Below are positions 7,759 to 14,682 of a stretch of DNA of 16,820 bases, piece by piece (positions within the stretch are counted from its first letter, which is position 1; each line of letters opens with the position of its first letter). The notes under the pieces were generated by a model, which had not been told where the DNA came from, searched no databases, and saw nothing but the letters and a program-made list of their open reading frames with translations. Source of the stretch: an uncultured Pelagibacteraceae bacterium. Lineage in GTDB: Bacteria; Pseudomonadota; Alphaproteobacteria; Pelagibacterales; Pelagibacteraceae. The translations under genes and the position numbers were made by a program. The stretch is from assembly GCA_902572155.1 (NCBI GenBank), contig CACGET010000023.1, forward strand, positions 1-16,820, in the 5' to 3' direction.

Positions 7759-8356
7759 GAAATATCCATGGTTTTTTATTTTTTAAATCATTTTCAAAAT
7801 TTTCAATTTTATCAGATTTGTTTAACGAAAGAGCAATATCGTCTAATCCCTCTAATAAACATTTTTTTTTAAACGGATCTATATTGAATTTAATTTCATT
7901 ATTTCCAAAAATTATCTTTTCATCAATAAGATTAATTGAAATTTCATCTTTTCTGTTTGCATATTCCGATAGTTCTTTAATTTTTTCCTCTTCAAGAATT
8001 ATTGGCAAAATACCATTTTTGAAACAGTTACTATAAAATATATCAGCATAACTTGAACTAATAACACAAGTAATTCCAAAATCTAATAAAGCCCAAGGAG
8101 CGTGCTCTCTAGAGGATCCACATCCAAAATTTTTTCCTGCAATTAAAATCTTAGATTTATTATAAGGATTTTGATTTAATATAAAGTCATTAATTTCATT
8201 TCCATCATCATCATATCTCATCTCAAAAAATAAATTTTTCCCTAGCCCTGTTCTTTTAATGGTTTTCAAAAATTGTTTTGGAATTATCATATCCGTATCA
8301 ATATTTACTATTGGTAAATATGCAGGAATGCTGGTTAATTTATTAAATTTTTGCAT
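7751..8356 (-). CDS. leuD: 3-isopropylmalate dehydratase small subunit
   Basis: LeuD is the swivelling subunit of isopropylmalate isomerase, which with LeuC interconverts 2- and 3-isopropylmalate. It has 201 residues, normal for the proteobacterial type. The N-terminal NIDTDMIIPKQFLKTI (18-33) and the substrate-binding motif GCGSSREHAPW (78-88) are diagnostic. The start codon follows the leuC stop with no gap, and the end overlaps leuB by 8 bases, so the three leu genes are coupled. Confidence 0.96.
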   Translation of the reverse strand: MQKFNKLTSIPAYLPIVNIDTDMIIPKQFLKTIKRTGLGKNLFFEMRYDDDGNEINDFILNQNPYNKSKILIAGKNFGCGSSREHAPWALLDFGITCVISSSYADIFYSNCFKNGILPIILEEEKIKELSEYANRKDEISINLIDEKIIFGNNEIKFNIDPFKKKCLLEGLDDIALSLNKSDKIENFENDLKNKKPWIFHD

Positions 8357-9760
8357 TTAGTTTTGATACTTTCTAACGTCATCTAAATTACCTGAAATTG
8401 CAGCTGCTGCAGCCATGCCGGGACTTACTAAATGAGTTCTGCCACCTCTGCCTTGTCTTCCTTCAAAATTTCTATTCGATGTAGATGCGCATCTTTCCTC
8501 GGGCTTTAATTTATCAGCATTCATTGCAAGACACATTGAACAACCTGGTTCTCGCCATTCAAAACCTGAGTTAATAAATATCTTATCTAAACCCTCTTGC
8601 TCTGCTTGCTCTTTTACTAATCCAGATCCAGGCACAACCATTGCATTAACATGGGATGATATCTTTTTATCCTTTAGAATTTTTGCAGCTTCTCTTAAAT
8701 CCTCAATTCTTCCATTGGTACAACTTCCAATAAATACTTTATCTATTCTGATATCAGTTGCTGACATATCAGGTTTTAAGCCCATATATTTAAGTGCTCT
8801 TTCAATAGAATTTTTTCTATCTTCATCTTTTTCTCTATGAGGATTTGGAACTTTATCATCTATCGTAATTACATCTTGAGGTGAGGTTCCCCAAGTTATC
8901 ATTGGTAAAATATCAGCAGCATTCAAATTAATTTCTTTATCAAAACTTGCATCACGATCTGTCTTCAAAGTATTCCAATAATTAACTGCCTTATCCCATT
9001 CTTCTCCTTTAGGAGACATTGGTTTGTGCTTTAAATAATCAAATATTTTTTTATCTGGTGCAATTAAGCCTGCTCTGGCTCCACCTTCAATTGTCATATT
9101 ACAAATAGTCATTCTTTGCTCTACACTCAAAGACTCTATTAAATTTCCAGCATACTCAATGACACAACCTGTTCCACCAGCAGTTCCTATTTTTCCTATT
9201 ATTTGAAGAATTACATCTTTAGAAGTTACTCCTACAGGAAGTCTGCCATTTACATTTATTCTAAAATTTTTTGCTTTTTTTTGAACTAAAGTCTGTGTTG
9301 CTAAAACATGCTCAACCTCTGAAGTCCCTATGCCAAACGCCAAAGCTCCAAATGCTCCATGAGTTGCGGTATGACTGTCCCCACAAACAATTACAGTTCC
9401 GGGTTGAGTAAATCCTTGCTCAGGTCCAATTATGTGAACAATACCCTGTCTCTTATCATTCATACCAAATAATTTAATTCCAAATTCTTCACAATTAGAT
9501 TCTAAGGTATCTACTTGGATTTTAGATTCTTTATCAGATATGCCTTTAGTTCTGTCAGTAGTAGGAACATTATGATCAGCAACAGCTAATGTTAATTTTG
9601 GATGTCTTACTTTTCTATCTGAGTTTCTTAATCCTTCAAATGCTTGTGGACTTGTTACTTCGTGAACTAGATGTCTATCTACAAATAGTAATGCTGTTCC
9701 ATCCTCTTGTAGATCTACTAAATGATCATTCCAGATTTTATCGTAAAGAGTAGTGGACAT
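8357..9760 (-). CDS. leuC: 3-isopropylmalate dehydratase large subunit
   Basis: LeuC is the aconitase-like subunit of isopropylmalate isomerase and holds a [4Fe-4S] cluster. It has 467 residues, the usual bacterial length. The cluster cysteines are Cys347 in GSCTNGR (345-351) and Cys407 and Cys410 in EPGCSMC (404-410). VCGDSHTATHGAFGALAFG (125-143) and the C-terminal NRNFEGRQGRGGRTHLVSP (429-447) are typical of the family. It begins 11 bases after rplS, so the leu operon appears to continue from the ribosomal protein cluster instead of having a visible promoter of its own. Confidence 0.97.
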   Translation of the reverse strand: MSTTLYDKIWNDHLVDLQEDGTALLFVDRHLVHEVTSPQAFEGLRNSDRKVRHPKLTLAVADHNVPTTDRTKGISDKESKIQVDTLESNCEEFGIKLFGMNDKRQGIVHIIGPEQGFTQPGTVIVCGDSHTATHGAFGALAFGIGTSEVEHVLATQTLVQKKAKNFRINVNGRLPVGVTSKDVILQIIGKIGTAGGTGCVIEYAGNLIESLSVEQRMTICNMTIEGGARAGLIAPDKKIFDYLKHKPMSPKGEEWDKAVNYWNTLKTDRDASFDKEINLNAADILPMITWGTSPQDVITIDDKVPNPHREKDEDRKNSIERALKYMGLKPDMSATDIRIDKVFIGSCTNGRIEDLREAAKILKDKKISSHVNAMVVPGSGLVKEQAEQEGLDKIFINSGFEWREPGCSMCLAMNADKLKPEERCASTSNRNFEGRQGRGGRTHLVSPGMAAAAAISGNLDDVRKYQN

Positions 9761-9771
9761 TCAAAAAAAAA

Positions 9772-10329
9772 TTATTTTTTTTCTGAAGGGCTTTCTGATT
9801 TTTGTTCTTCTTTAACAGTTTCTTCTACAGTTGCCGCTTCTTTTTTAATATCTTCAGGTGATGTTACTGCCTCTGCTTGAGAAGCCTTGTCTTTCGACGC
9901 TTCTACCGATGGAACTACATTTTCTTCATTTACTGTTTCTGGCTTTACATTAACATCTATTCCAATTTTTTTTCTTATTTTCTCTGCAATTCTTGCTGAT
10001 TTACCAGTTCTATCTCTAAGGTAATATAACTTTGCTCTTCTGACTTTACCTGATCTAATTACTTTAATTGAGTCGATTAATGTTCCATAAAGAGGAAATG
10101 TTCTTTCAACTCCTTCTCCAAAAGAAATCTTTCGAACTGTAAAAGATGAATTTAAATCTCTACTCTTTTTTGCAATGCAAACACCTTCGAAATATTGAAT
10201 TCTTTCTTTTTTTCCTTCAGTTATTCTAACACCAACCTTAACTACGTCCCCAGGGAAAAATTCTGGTAGTTTCTTTTCAGAAAGTATTTTTTTTATATTG
10301 TGTTGGTTTATTTCTTCAATTGTTTTCAT
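9772..10329 (-). CDS. rplS: 50S ribosomal protein L19 (bL19) with long charged C-terminal tail
   Basis: L19 binds at the interface of the 50S and 30S subunits. I chose the ATG at 10329 (protein begins MKTIEEINQ, 185 residues) over a TTG 15 bases further upstream, since MKTIEEIN is a conventional L19 start. The core (about 1-128) contains PEFFPGDVVKVGVRI, FEGVCIAKKSRDLNSSFTVR, FPLYGTLIDSIKVIRSGKVRRAKLYYLR and a basic end. Residues from about 129 to 185 form an extra low-complexity tail rich in Glu, Lys, Ala and Ser, ending EEQKSESPSEKK; typical L19 proteins have about 115-130 residues. It follows trmD by 16 bases, the usual order. Confidence 0.95.
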   Translation of the reverse strand: MKTIEEINQHNIKKILSEKKLPEFFPGDVVKVGVRITEGKKERIQYFEGVCIAKKSRDLNSSFTVRKISFGEGVERTFPLYGTLIDSIKVIRSGKVRRAKLYYLRDRTGKSARIAEKIRKKIGIDVNVKPETVNEENVVPSVEASKDKASQAEAVTSPEDIKKEAATVEETVKEEQKSESPSEKK

Positions 10330-10345
10330 GTTTGTATATATCAAA

Positions 10346-11032
10346 TTAACTTTTATTATATTTTTGCCATAAATCTGGTCTTCGGTCGCGTGTTATAGCC
10401 TCAGATTGAGATAAACGCCAGTGTTTAATTTTATTGTGATCTCCCGATAATAACACCTCTGGGACTGATTTTTCTTCCCAAATTTGAGGTTTTGTATATT
10501 GAGGATACTCCAATAAGCCATTTTCAAAACTTTCTTCCTTTTTTGAATATTCATTTCCTAAAACTCCAGGCAAAAGTCTCAATACGCTATCTATGATAAC
10601 AAAAGATGCTGTTTCACCTCCTGATAAAACATAATCTCCAATACTAACTTCTTCGATATTTCTTGTAGATAAAATTCTTTCGTCAACTCCTTCGAAGTGT
10701 CCACAAACTAAAGATACTGATTTTTGTTTTGACAGCTCTTGAGCATAATATTGGTCAAATTTTTTACCTTTAGGTGATAAGTAAATAATCTTTTCTCCTT
10801 TAATCTTATTTTTGTCCAAAGATTTTGCGAGAACATCAGCTTTTATAAGCATGCCTGATCCACCTCCATAGGGAGTGTCATCAACTGTTTTATGTTTATC
10901 TTCTGCTGCATCTCGAATATTTATAACTTTTAAATTCCATAAATTTTTTTCTAAAGCTTTTCCATATAAGCCTTTGGATAAAGGCCCAGGATAAAATTCT
11001 GGATAAAGTGTAAAAACTTGAGCTTGCCACAT
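10346..11032 (-). CDS. trmD: tRNA (guanine-N1)-methyltransferase TrmD
   Basis: TrmD methylates G37 next to the anticodon of several tRNAs with S-adenosylmethionine, which prevents +1 frameshifting. It has 228 residues, normal length, and belongs to the knotted SPOUT class. The diagnostic blocks are DTPYGGGSGML (52-62), YLSPKG (84-89), CGHFEGVDER (110-119), IGDYVLSGGE (131-140) and GLLEYPQYTKP (172-182), ending in HWRLSQSEAITRDRRPDLW (204-222). It sits between rpsP (14 bases upstream) and rplS. In most proteobacteria rimM lies between rpsP and trmD, but there is no room for it here. Confidence 0.97.
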   Translation of the reverse strand: MWQAQVFTLYPEFYPGPLSKGLYGKALEKNLWNLKVINIRDAAEDKHKTVDDTPYGGGSGMLIKADVLAKSLDKNKIKGEKIIYLSPKGKKFDQYYAQELSKQKSVSLVCGHFEGVDERILSTRNIEEVSIGDYVLSGGETASFVIIDSVLRLLPGVLGNEYSKKEESFENGLLEYPQYTKPQIWEEKSVPEVLLSGDHNKIKHWRLSQSEAITRDRRPDLWQKYNKS

Positions 11033-11046
11033 AAATTATATCTAAA

Positions 11047-11406
11047 TTATTTTTTTTCCTCTGCTGGTGCTGCTTCTGCTTTAGGAGCTTCATCACCATC
11101 TTTTTTTCTATCTTTTTTTGGAACTGCTTTTTTTGGATTATTTCCATTTGCAGGCATTTCCATTAATTCATTTTCTCCTAAAATTCTCGCAACTCTAGTA
11201 GTTGGTTGAGCACCTTGGCCTAACCAATATTTAATTCTTTCAGCTTCAAGACCAACTCTTTCTTTTTTGTCCTTAGGTAAAAGAGGATTAAAAAATCCAA
11301 CCTTTTCAATAAATCTTCCGTCTCTTGCAAAACGGCTATCTGCAACAACTACTTTGTATACTGGACGCTTTTTTGTTCCACCTCTTGATAGTCTTAATTT
11401 TAACAT
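11047..11406 (-). CDS. rpsP: 30S ribosomal protein S16 (bS16) with charged C-terminal tail
   Basis: S16 is an assembly protein of the 30S subunit. The start MLKLRLSRGGTKKRPVYKVV (1-20) and RDGRFIEKVGFFNPL (29-43) are diagnostic, as is the WLGQGAQPTTRVARIL stretch (65-80). At 119 residues it is longer than common S16 proteins (about 80-90); the extra part from about residue 92 is a Lys/Ala/Glu/Pro tail ending APAEEKK. AGGAGA lies 4 bases before the ATG (minus strand, 11411-11416), one of the few clear Shine-Dalgarno sequences in this window. It follows ffh by 14 bases and precedes trmD by 14. Confidence 0.96.
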   Translation of the reverse strand: MLKLRLSRGGTKKRPVYKVVVADSRFARDGRFIEKVGFFNPLLPKDKKERVGLEAERIKYWLGQGAQPTTRVARILGENELMEMPANGNNPKKAVPKKDRKKDGDEAPKAEAAPAEEKK

Positions 11407-11420
11407 TTGTTCTCCTTTAA

Positions 11421-12779
11421 TTATTTCAATTGATTTAACAGCTCTGGCGGTATTCCTTTGTCAGACATACCTTTCAGATTTCCTTTTGACATCTTTTTCA
11501 TCATTTCAGACATCATTTTAAATTGCTTAAGCAATTTATTGATAGTGGCTGGATCTGTGCCAGAGCCATTAGCAATTCTTTTTTTTCTAGAACCATCAAT
11601 AATTTTTGGGTTCTCTCTCTCTTTTTTAGTCATTGATAAAATGATTGCTTCATTTTTAGTAATAACGCTTTCATCAATTCCAGCTGAGTCCATTTGGGAT
11701 TTCATTTTTGAAACTCCAGGCATAAAAGACATTATCCCCTCAATTCCACCCATTTTTTTCATTTGTCTTAATTGGGTTAAGTAATCCTGCATTGAAAATT
11801 GACCTTTCTTTAAATTTTCTTCTGCTTTTTTAATATTTTCCTCACCTAAATCTTGAGCAGCTTTTTCTACGAGAGATACGATGTCCCCCATTCCAAGAAT
11901 TCTATTTGCTATTCTATCGGGATGAAAAACTTCAAGATTATCAATCTTTTCACCTACACCTAAAAATTTAATTGGCACATTTGAAACGTATTTCATACTA
12001 ACAGCCGCACCACCTCTAGCGTCACCATCTGCTCTAGTAAGAATTATACCAGAAAGATTTACAGTATTTTTAAATTCTTTTGCAACTGATGCTGCTACTT
12101 GGCCTGTTAAAGAATCTGCAACCAAAAAAGTTTCCGTAGGATTTATTACACTTTCTATTTGCTTAATTTCACTCATCATTTGTAAATCAATTTGGGTTCT
12201 ACCTGCTGTATCAAAAAGAATAATTTCTGCTCCATTGAGATTTGCTGCACTAATAGCTCTTCTACAAATATCTGTTGGTTGTTGACCCTCAATTATTGGA
12301 AGTGTTAAAATATTATTTTGCTCACCTAAAGATCTAAGTTGCTCTTGAGCGGCTGGTCTATATATATCCAGACTTACCATCATTACTTTTTTCTTTTTAT
12401 TAATTTCTAAGTGTTTTGCTAATTTTGCTGTGGTAGTTGTTTTTCCTGATCCCTGAAGTCCTACAAGCATCATGGGTACTGGAGGAACAGCATTAAGACT
12501 TACGTCATTATTAGTTTCACCCAATAAGTTAACTAATTCATCATATACAATTTTAACAACCATATCTCCTGGAGAAGTTGATCTAATTATTTCTTGTCCA
12601 AGAGCTTTTGGTTTTACTTTTTCTATAAAATCTTTAGCAACATCAAGAGATACGTCAGCTTCTAATAAAGCTTGCCTAATCCCTCTTAAACCTTCATCTA
12701 CTTGAGCTTCATCAAGTGAGGGTGCTTTTTTTAAAGAAGAAAAGATTTCTTCAAATTTATTTGTTAAATTTTCAAACAT
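11421..12779 (-). CDS. ffh: Signal recognition particle protein Ffh (SRP54)
   Basis: Ffh binds the SRP RNA and signal sequences of nascent inner-membrane proteins and docks with FtsY. I chose the ATG at 12779 (MFENLTNKFEE, 452 residues) over an in-frame GTG at 12806, because the former gives the standard N-domain start. GTPase motifs are GLQGSGKTTT (107-116), DIYRPAAQEQL (138-148), DTAGR (190-194) and TRADGDARGGA (248-258). The methionine-rich M domain follows from about 300, with the RNA-binding SRKKRIANGSG and a Met-rich end near FKMMSEMMKKM. It heads the minus-strand block and lies next to a structured spacer. No Shine-Dalgarno sequence precedes the ATG. Confidence 0.97.
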   Translation of the reverse strand: MFENLTNKFEEIFSSLKKAPSLDEAQVDEGLRGIRQALLEADVSLDVAKDFIEKVKPKALGQEIIRSTSPGDMVVKIVYDELVNLLGETNNDVSLNAVPPVPMMLVGLQGSGKTTTTAKLAKHLEINKKKKVMMVSLDIYRPAAQEQLRSLGEQNNILTLPIIEGQQPTDICRRAISAANLNGAEIILFDTAGRTQIDLQMMSEIKQIESVINPTETFLVADSLTGQVAASVAKEFKNTVNLSGIILTRADGDARGGAAVSMKYVSNVPIKFLGVGEKIDNLEVFHPDRIANRILGMGDIVSLVEKAAQDLGEENIKKAEENLKKGQFSMQDYLTQLRQMKKMGGIEGIMSFMPGVSKMKSQMDSAGIDESVITKNEAIILSMTKKERENPKIIDGSRKKRIANGSGTDPATINKLLKQFKMMSEMMKKMSKGNLKGMSDKGIPPELLNQLK

Positions 12780-12799
12780 ATTTATTACACACAGCAGTA

Positions 12800-12880
12800 A
12801 TCGCACTAGTGGGCGAACCCTCGCTGACTAGTGTCGATATCTTTGTTACCAAAGACACCGCAAATTTAATGTTTTTGCGG
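12800..12880. ncRNA. Candidate structured RNA or ffh leader: GC-rich hairpin island
   Basis: Three helices lie in the divergent spacer. Helix 1 (12800-12838) pairs ATCG/CGAT and CACTAGT/ACTAGTG with one bulged base. Its interior can fold either as GCGA/TCGC or as GGG/CCC with a UUCG loop on the minus strand. I count 22 G or C in its 39 bases, far above the surroundings. Helix 2 (12840-12855) is TCTTTG/CAAAGA with a 4-base loop. Helix 3 (12858-12880) is CCGCAAA/TTTGCGG with a 9-base loop. GTGTC (12831-12835) can also pair with GACAC (12854-12858), an alternative to helices 1 and 2. A minus-strand RNA would be the 5' leader of ffh, with helix 1 ending about 20 bases before its ATG. A G-U pair extends helix 1 only on the plus strand, so the strand is uncertain. 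I do not recognise the family. Confidence 0.5.
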
Positions 12881-12890
12881 AAACTGCAAC

Positions 12891-12918
12891 AACCTATAAT
12901 AGAGGTTCAAAAAGTCAA
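12891..12918 (-). promoter_or_regulatory. Possible promoter for ffh and its leader
   Basis: On the minus strand TTGACT (12913-12918), one base from the -35 consensus, is followed after 16 bases by TAGGTT (12891-12896), which keeps the key T, A and final T of a -10 box. Transcription from it would start near 12884 and give ffh a leader of about 105 bases containing all three hairpins. It overlaps the proposed dapF promoter on the other strand. This rests on sequence match alone. Confidence 0.3.
12895..12900 (+). promoter_or_regulatory. Likely -10 element for dapF-ftsY
   Basis: A perfect TATAAT reads on the plus strand 40 bases before the dapF ATG. Upstream, TTTTTG lies at a 17-base spacing (12872-12877) and TTGCGG at 14; neither is a strong -35. 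It is the only good plus-strand -10 seen in the spacer, and a promoter is needed here because dapF is the first gene of the plus-strand pair. The short AACCT/AGGTT inverted repeat (12891-12907) surrounds this element. Confidence 0.45.
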
Positions 12919-12940
12919 TAAATAAGTTAAATATCTATTA

Positions 12941-13765
12941 ATGGATATAAAAGCTTTTAAAATGGATGGTTTAGGTAATGATTTTGTAATTATTGATCAA
13001 AGAAATCAAAATCTAAATTTAAATAAAGATCAAATTATAAAAATATGTGATCGCAACTTTATTGGATGTGATCAACTAATTTTAATCAAAAAAAGTGAAA
13101 AAAAGGATGCTGAACTTGAATTTTATAATTCTGATGGAAGTATTTCTGGTGCTTGTGGAAATGGTACTAGATGTGTTGCTGACTTATTGTCAAAAGAAAA
13201 TGATAACAAAGAAATTATACTTTGGACATCTTCCGGACCACTTAAGTCAAAAATTTTAGATGATAATTTGGTGGAAACTGAAATTGGTATTCCAAAAACT
13301 AATTGGTATGAAATTCCATTAAGCAAAGATTTAGATACCAAAAACTTAGGCCTTAAAATTGTTAATAAAAATAGTATTACACATATCGGTGGTACCTCAA
13401 TAAATGTTGGGAATCCCCATGTCATATTTTTTGTAGATGATATTGAGGATTATGATTTAGAAAAAATTGGACCAGAAATAGAAAACCATAAATATTTTCC
13501 AGAAAAATGTAATGTTACTCTTGCAAAAATTATTAATAAAAACTTAATCAAAGTGAAGGTTTGGGAGCGAGGGGCAGGACTAACAAAAGCTTGTGGGACA
13601 GCAGCATGTGCAACTGCTATAGCTGGAAATATTAATAAGTTAACAGATAAAAAAATAGATATTGAATTTTCATTAGGAAAGCTATCAATTATAATTGATG
13701 AAAATAATAGTATACACATGAGAGGGCCAGTCTCAGATATTAAAAATATTGAGATTAAAATTTAA
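12941..13765 (+). CDS. dapF: Diaminopimelate epimerase
   Basis: DapF converts LL- to meso-diaminopimelate, the precursor of lysine and of the peptidoglycan cross-link. It has 274 residues, the usual length. The start MDIKAFKMDGLGNDFVIID is typical. The two catalytic cysteines are Cys72 in GACGNGTRC (70-78) and Cys218 in KACGTAAC (216-223). NVGNPHVIFFVDD (155-167) and VKVWERGAGLTKACGT (205-220) are further family blocks. The stop codon shares its last A with the ftsY start (TAATG), so the two are translationally coupled. In many alphaproteobacteria the tRNA methylthiotransferase gene mtaB lies between them; it is absent here. Confidence 0.97.
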   Translation: MDIKAFKMDGLGNDFVIIDQRNQNLNLNKDQIIKICDRNFIGCDQLILIKKSEKKDAELEFYNSDGSISGACGNGTRCVADLLSKENDNKEIILWTSSGPLKSKILDDNLVETEIGIPKTNWYEIPLSKDLDTKNLGLKIVNKNSITHIGGTSINVGNPHVIFFVDDIEDYDLEKIGPEIENHKYFPEKCNVTLAKIINKNLIKVKVWERGAGLTKACGTAACATAIAGNINKLTDKKIDIEFSLGKLSIIIDENNSIHMRGPVSDIKNIEIKI

Positions 13766-14682
13766 TGGGAATATTTGATAAATTTAAATCTGGTTTTAAA
13801 AAAAGTGCATCAGCTTTTACAAATGGTTTAAGAGATATAGTTGTAAAAAAAGAGATTGATGACAAAACTTTAGATAAGATTGAAGAATATTTAATTCATT
13901 CTGATGTTGGTATTGTTGCTGCTTCAGAAATTAAAGAAATAATTTCAGATAGTAAAATTGATCCAAAAAAAGATACTACTGAAGAAATAAATGCGATTTT
14001 ACAGAGATATATAATTTTTTTAATGAAGCCTCTTGAAAATAATAATTTTTTTAAAAAAAAGGAAAAAATCAATATAACCTTAGTTTCAGGTGTTAATGGA
14101 GTCGGAAAAACAACTACAATTGGTAAAATTAGTAAAATATTAAAATCGAATGGTAATAGAGTTATGCTTGCAGCATCAGATACATTTAGGGCAGCAGCTA
14201 TTGAACAATTAGAGAGCTGGGCAAATAAGGTTGATGTTAAAATAACAAAATCCTCGCAAGGTGTAGATCCTGCATCTGTTGCTTACAAGGCTATTGAGGA
14301 CGCAATGACTAACAATTTTAATCAAGTTTTAATTGATACTGCAGGAAGGTTGCAAAATAAAAAAAATTTAATGGAGGAGTATAAAAAAATTGCAAATGTA
14401 ACAAAAAAAGCTGACCCTGAAGCACCTCATGATGTAATATTGGTTTTAGATGCTACATCGGGTCAGAACGTAATTAATCAAGTTGAAGAATTTAATAAGA
14501 TTATTTCAATTACAGGACTTGTAATGACCAAGTTAGATGGTACTGCTAAAGGAGGAATTCTTTTAGCTGTTGCTAAAAAATACAGTCTTCCAATTATCGC
14601 TTTGGGTTTAGGAGAAAAAGAAGATGATCTACAAATTTTTGATGCAGAAAAATTTGCTAAAGCTTTTACTCAAATTAATTGA
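13765..14682 (+). CDS. ftsY: Signal recognition particle receptor FtsY
   Basis: FtsY is the membrane-associated SRP receptor GTPase that pairs with Ffh and hands ribosomes to the Sec translocon. It has 305 residues. The GTPase motifs are GVNGVGKTT (109-117), DTFRAAAIEQL (139-149), DTAGRLQ (191-197) and TKLDGTAKGG (255-264). It is the short NG-only form: the N domain starts almost at once (MGIFDKFKSGFKKSASAF) without the long acidic A domain of the E. coli protein. The N-terminal Lys/Phe-rich helix may serve as the membrane-targeting element. It overlaps dapF by one base and its 3' end overlaps the convergent gene at 14675 by 8 bases. Its partner ffh lies in the same window on the other strand. 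Confidence 0.97.
   Translation: MGIFDKFKSGFKKSASAFTNGLRDIVVKKEIDDKTLDKIEEYLIHSDVGIVAASEIKEIISDSKIDPKKDTTEEINAILQRYIIFLMKPLENNNFFKKKEKINITLVSGVNGVGKTTTIGKISKILKSNGNRVMLAASDTFRAAAIEQLESWANKVDVKITKSSQGVDPASVAYKAIEDAMTNNFNQVLIDTAGRLQNKKNLMEEYKKIANVTKKADPEAPHDVILVLDATSGQNVINQVEEFNKIISITGLVMTKLDGTAKGGILLAVAKKYSLPIIALGLGEKEDDLQIFDAEKFAKAFTQIN

Noticed and set aside
10330..10344. rplS start at an upstream TTG (10344)
   Set aside because: The ATG 15 bases later gives the standard MKTIEEINQ start of L19; the TTG would begin only 1 base after the trmD stop.
11458..11784. Plus-strand open frame of 108 codons opposite ffh
   Set aside because: It mirrors the Met-rich M domain of Ffh; hydrophobic antisense frames of this kind are expected from the codon pattern.
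12780..12806. ffh start at an upstream GTG (12806)
   Set aside because: It would add nine residues (MRLLLCVIN) unlike Ffh starts, whereas MFENLTNKFEE from the ATG at 12779 is the family start.
12858..12880. CCGCAAA/TTTGCGG hairpin as a rho-independent terminator
   Set aside because: No T-run follows the stem on either strand, and both flanking genes start here, so nothing needs terminating.
12780..12940. Spacer between ffh and dapF as the 4.5S SRP RNA gene
   Set aside because: The GGAA-capped apical helix and its conserved internal loop (CCGGAAGGAAGCAGCC type) are absent on both strands.
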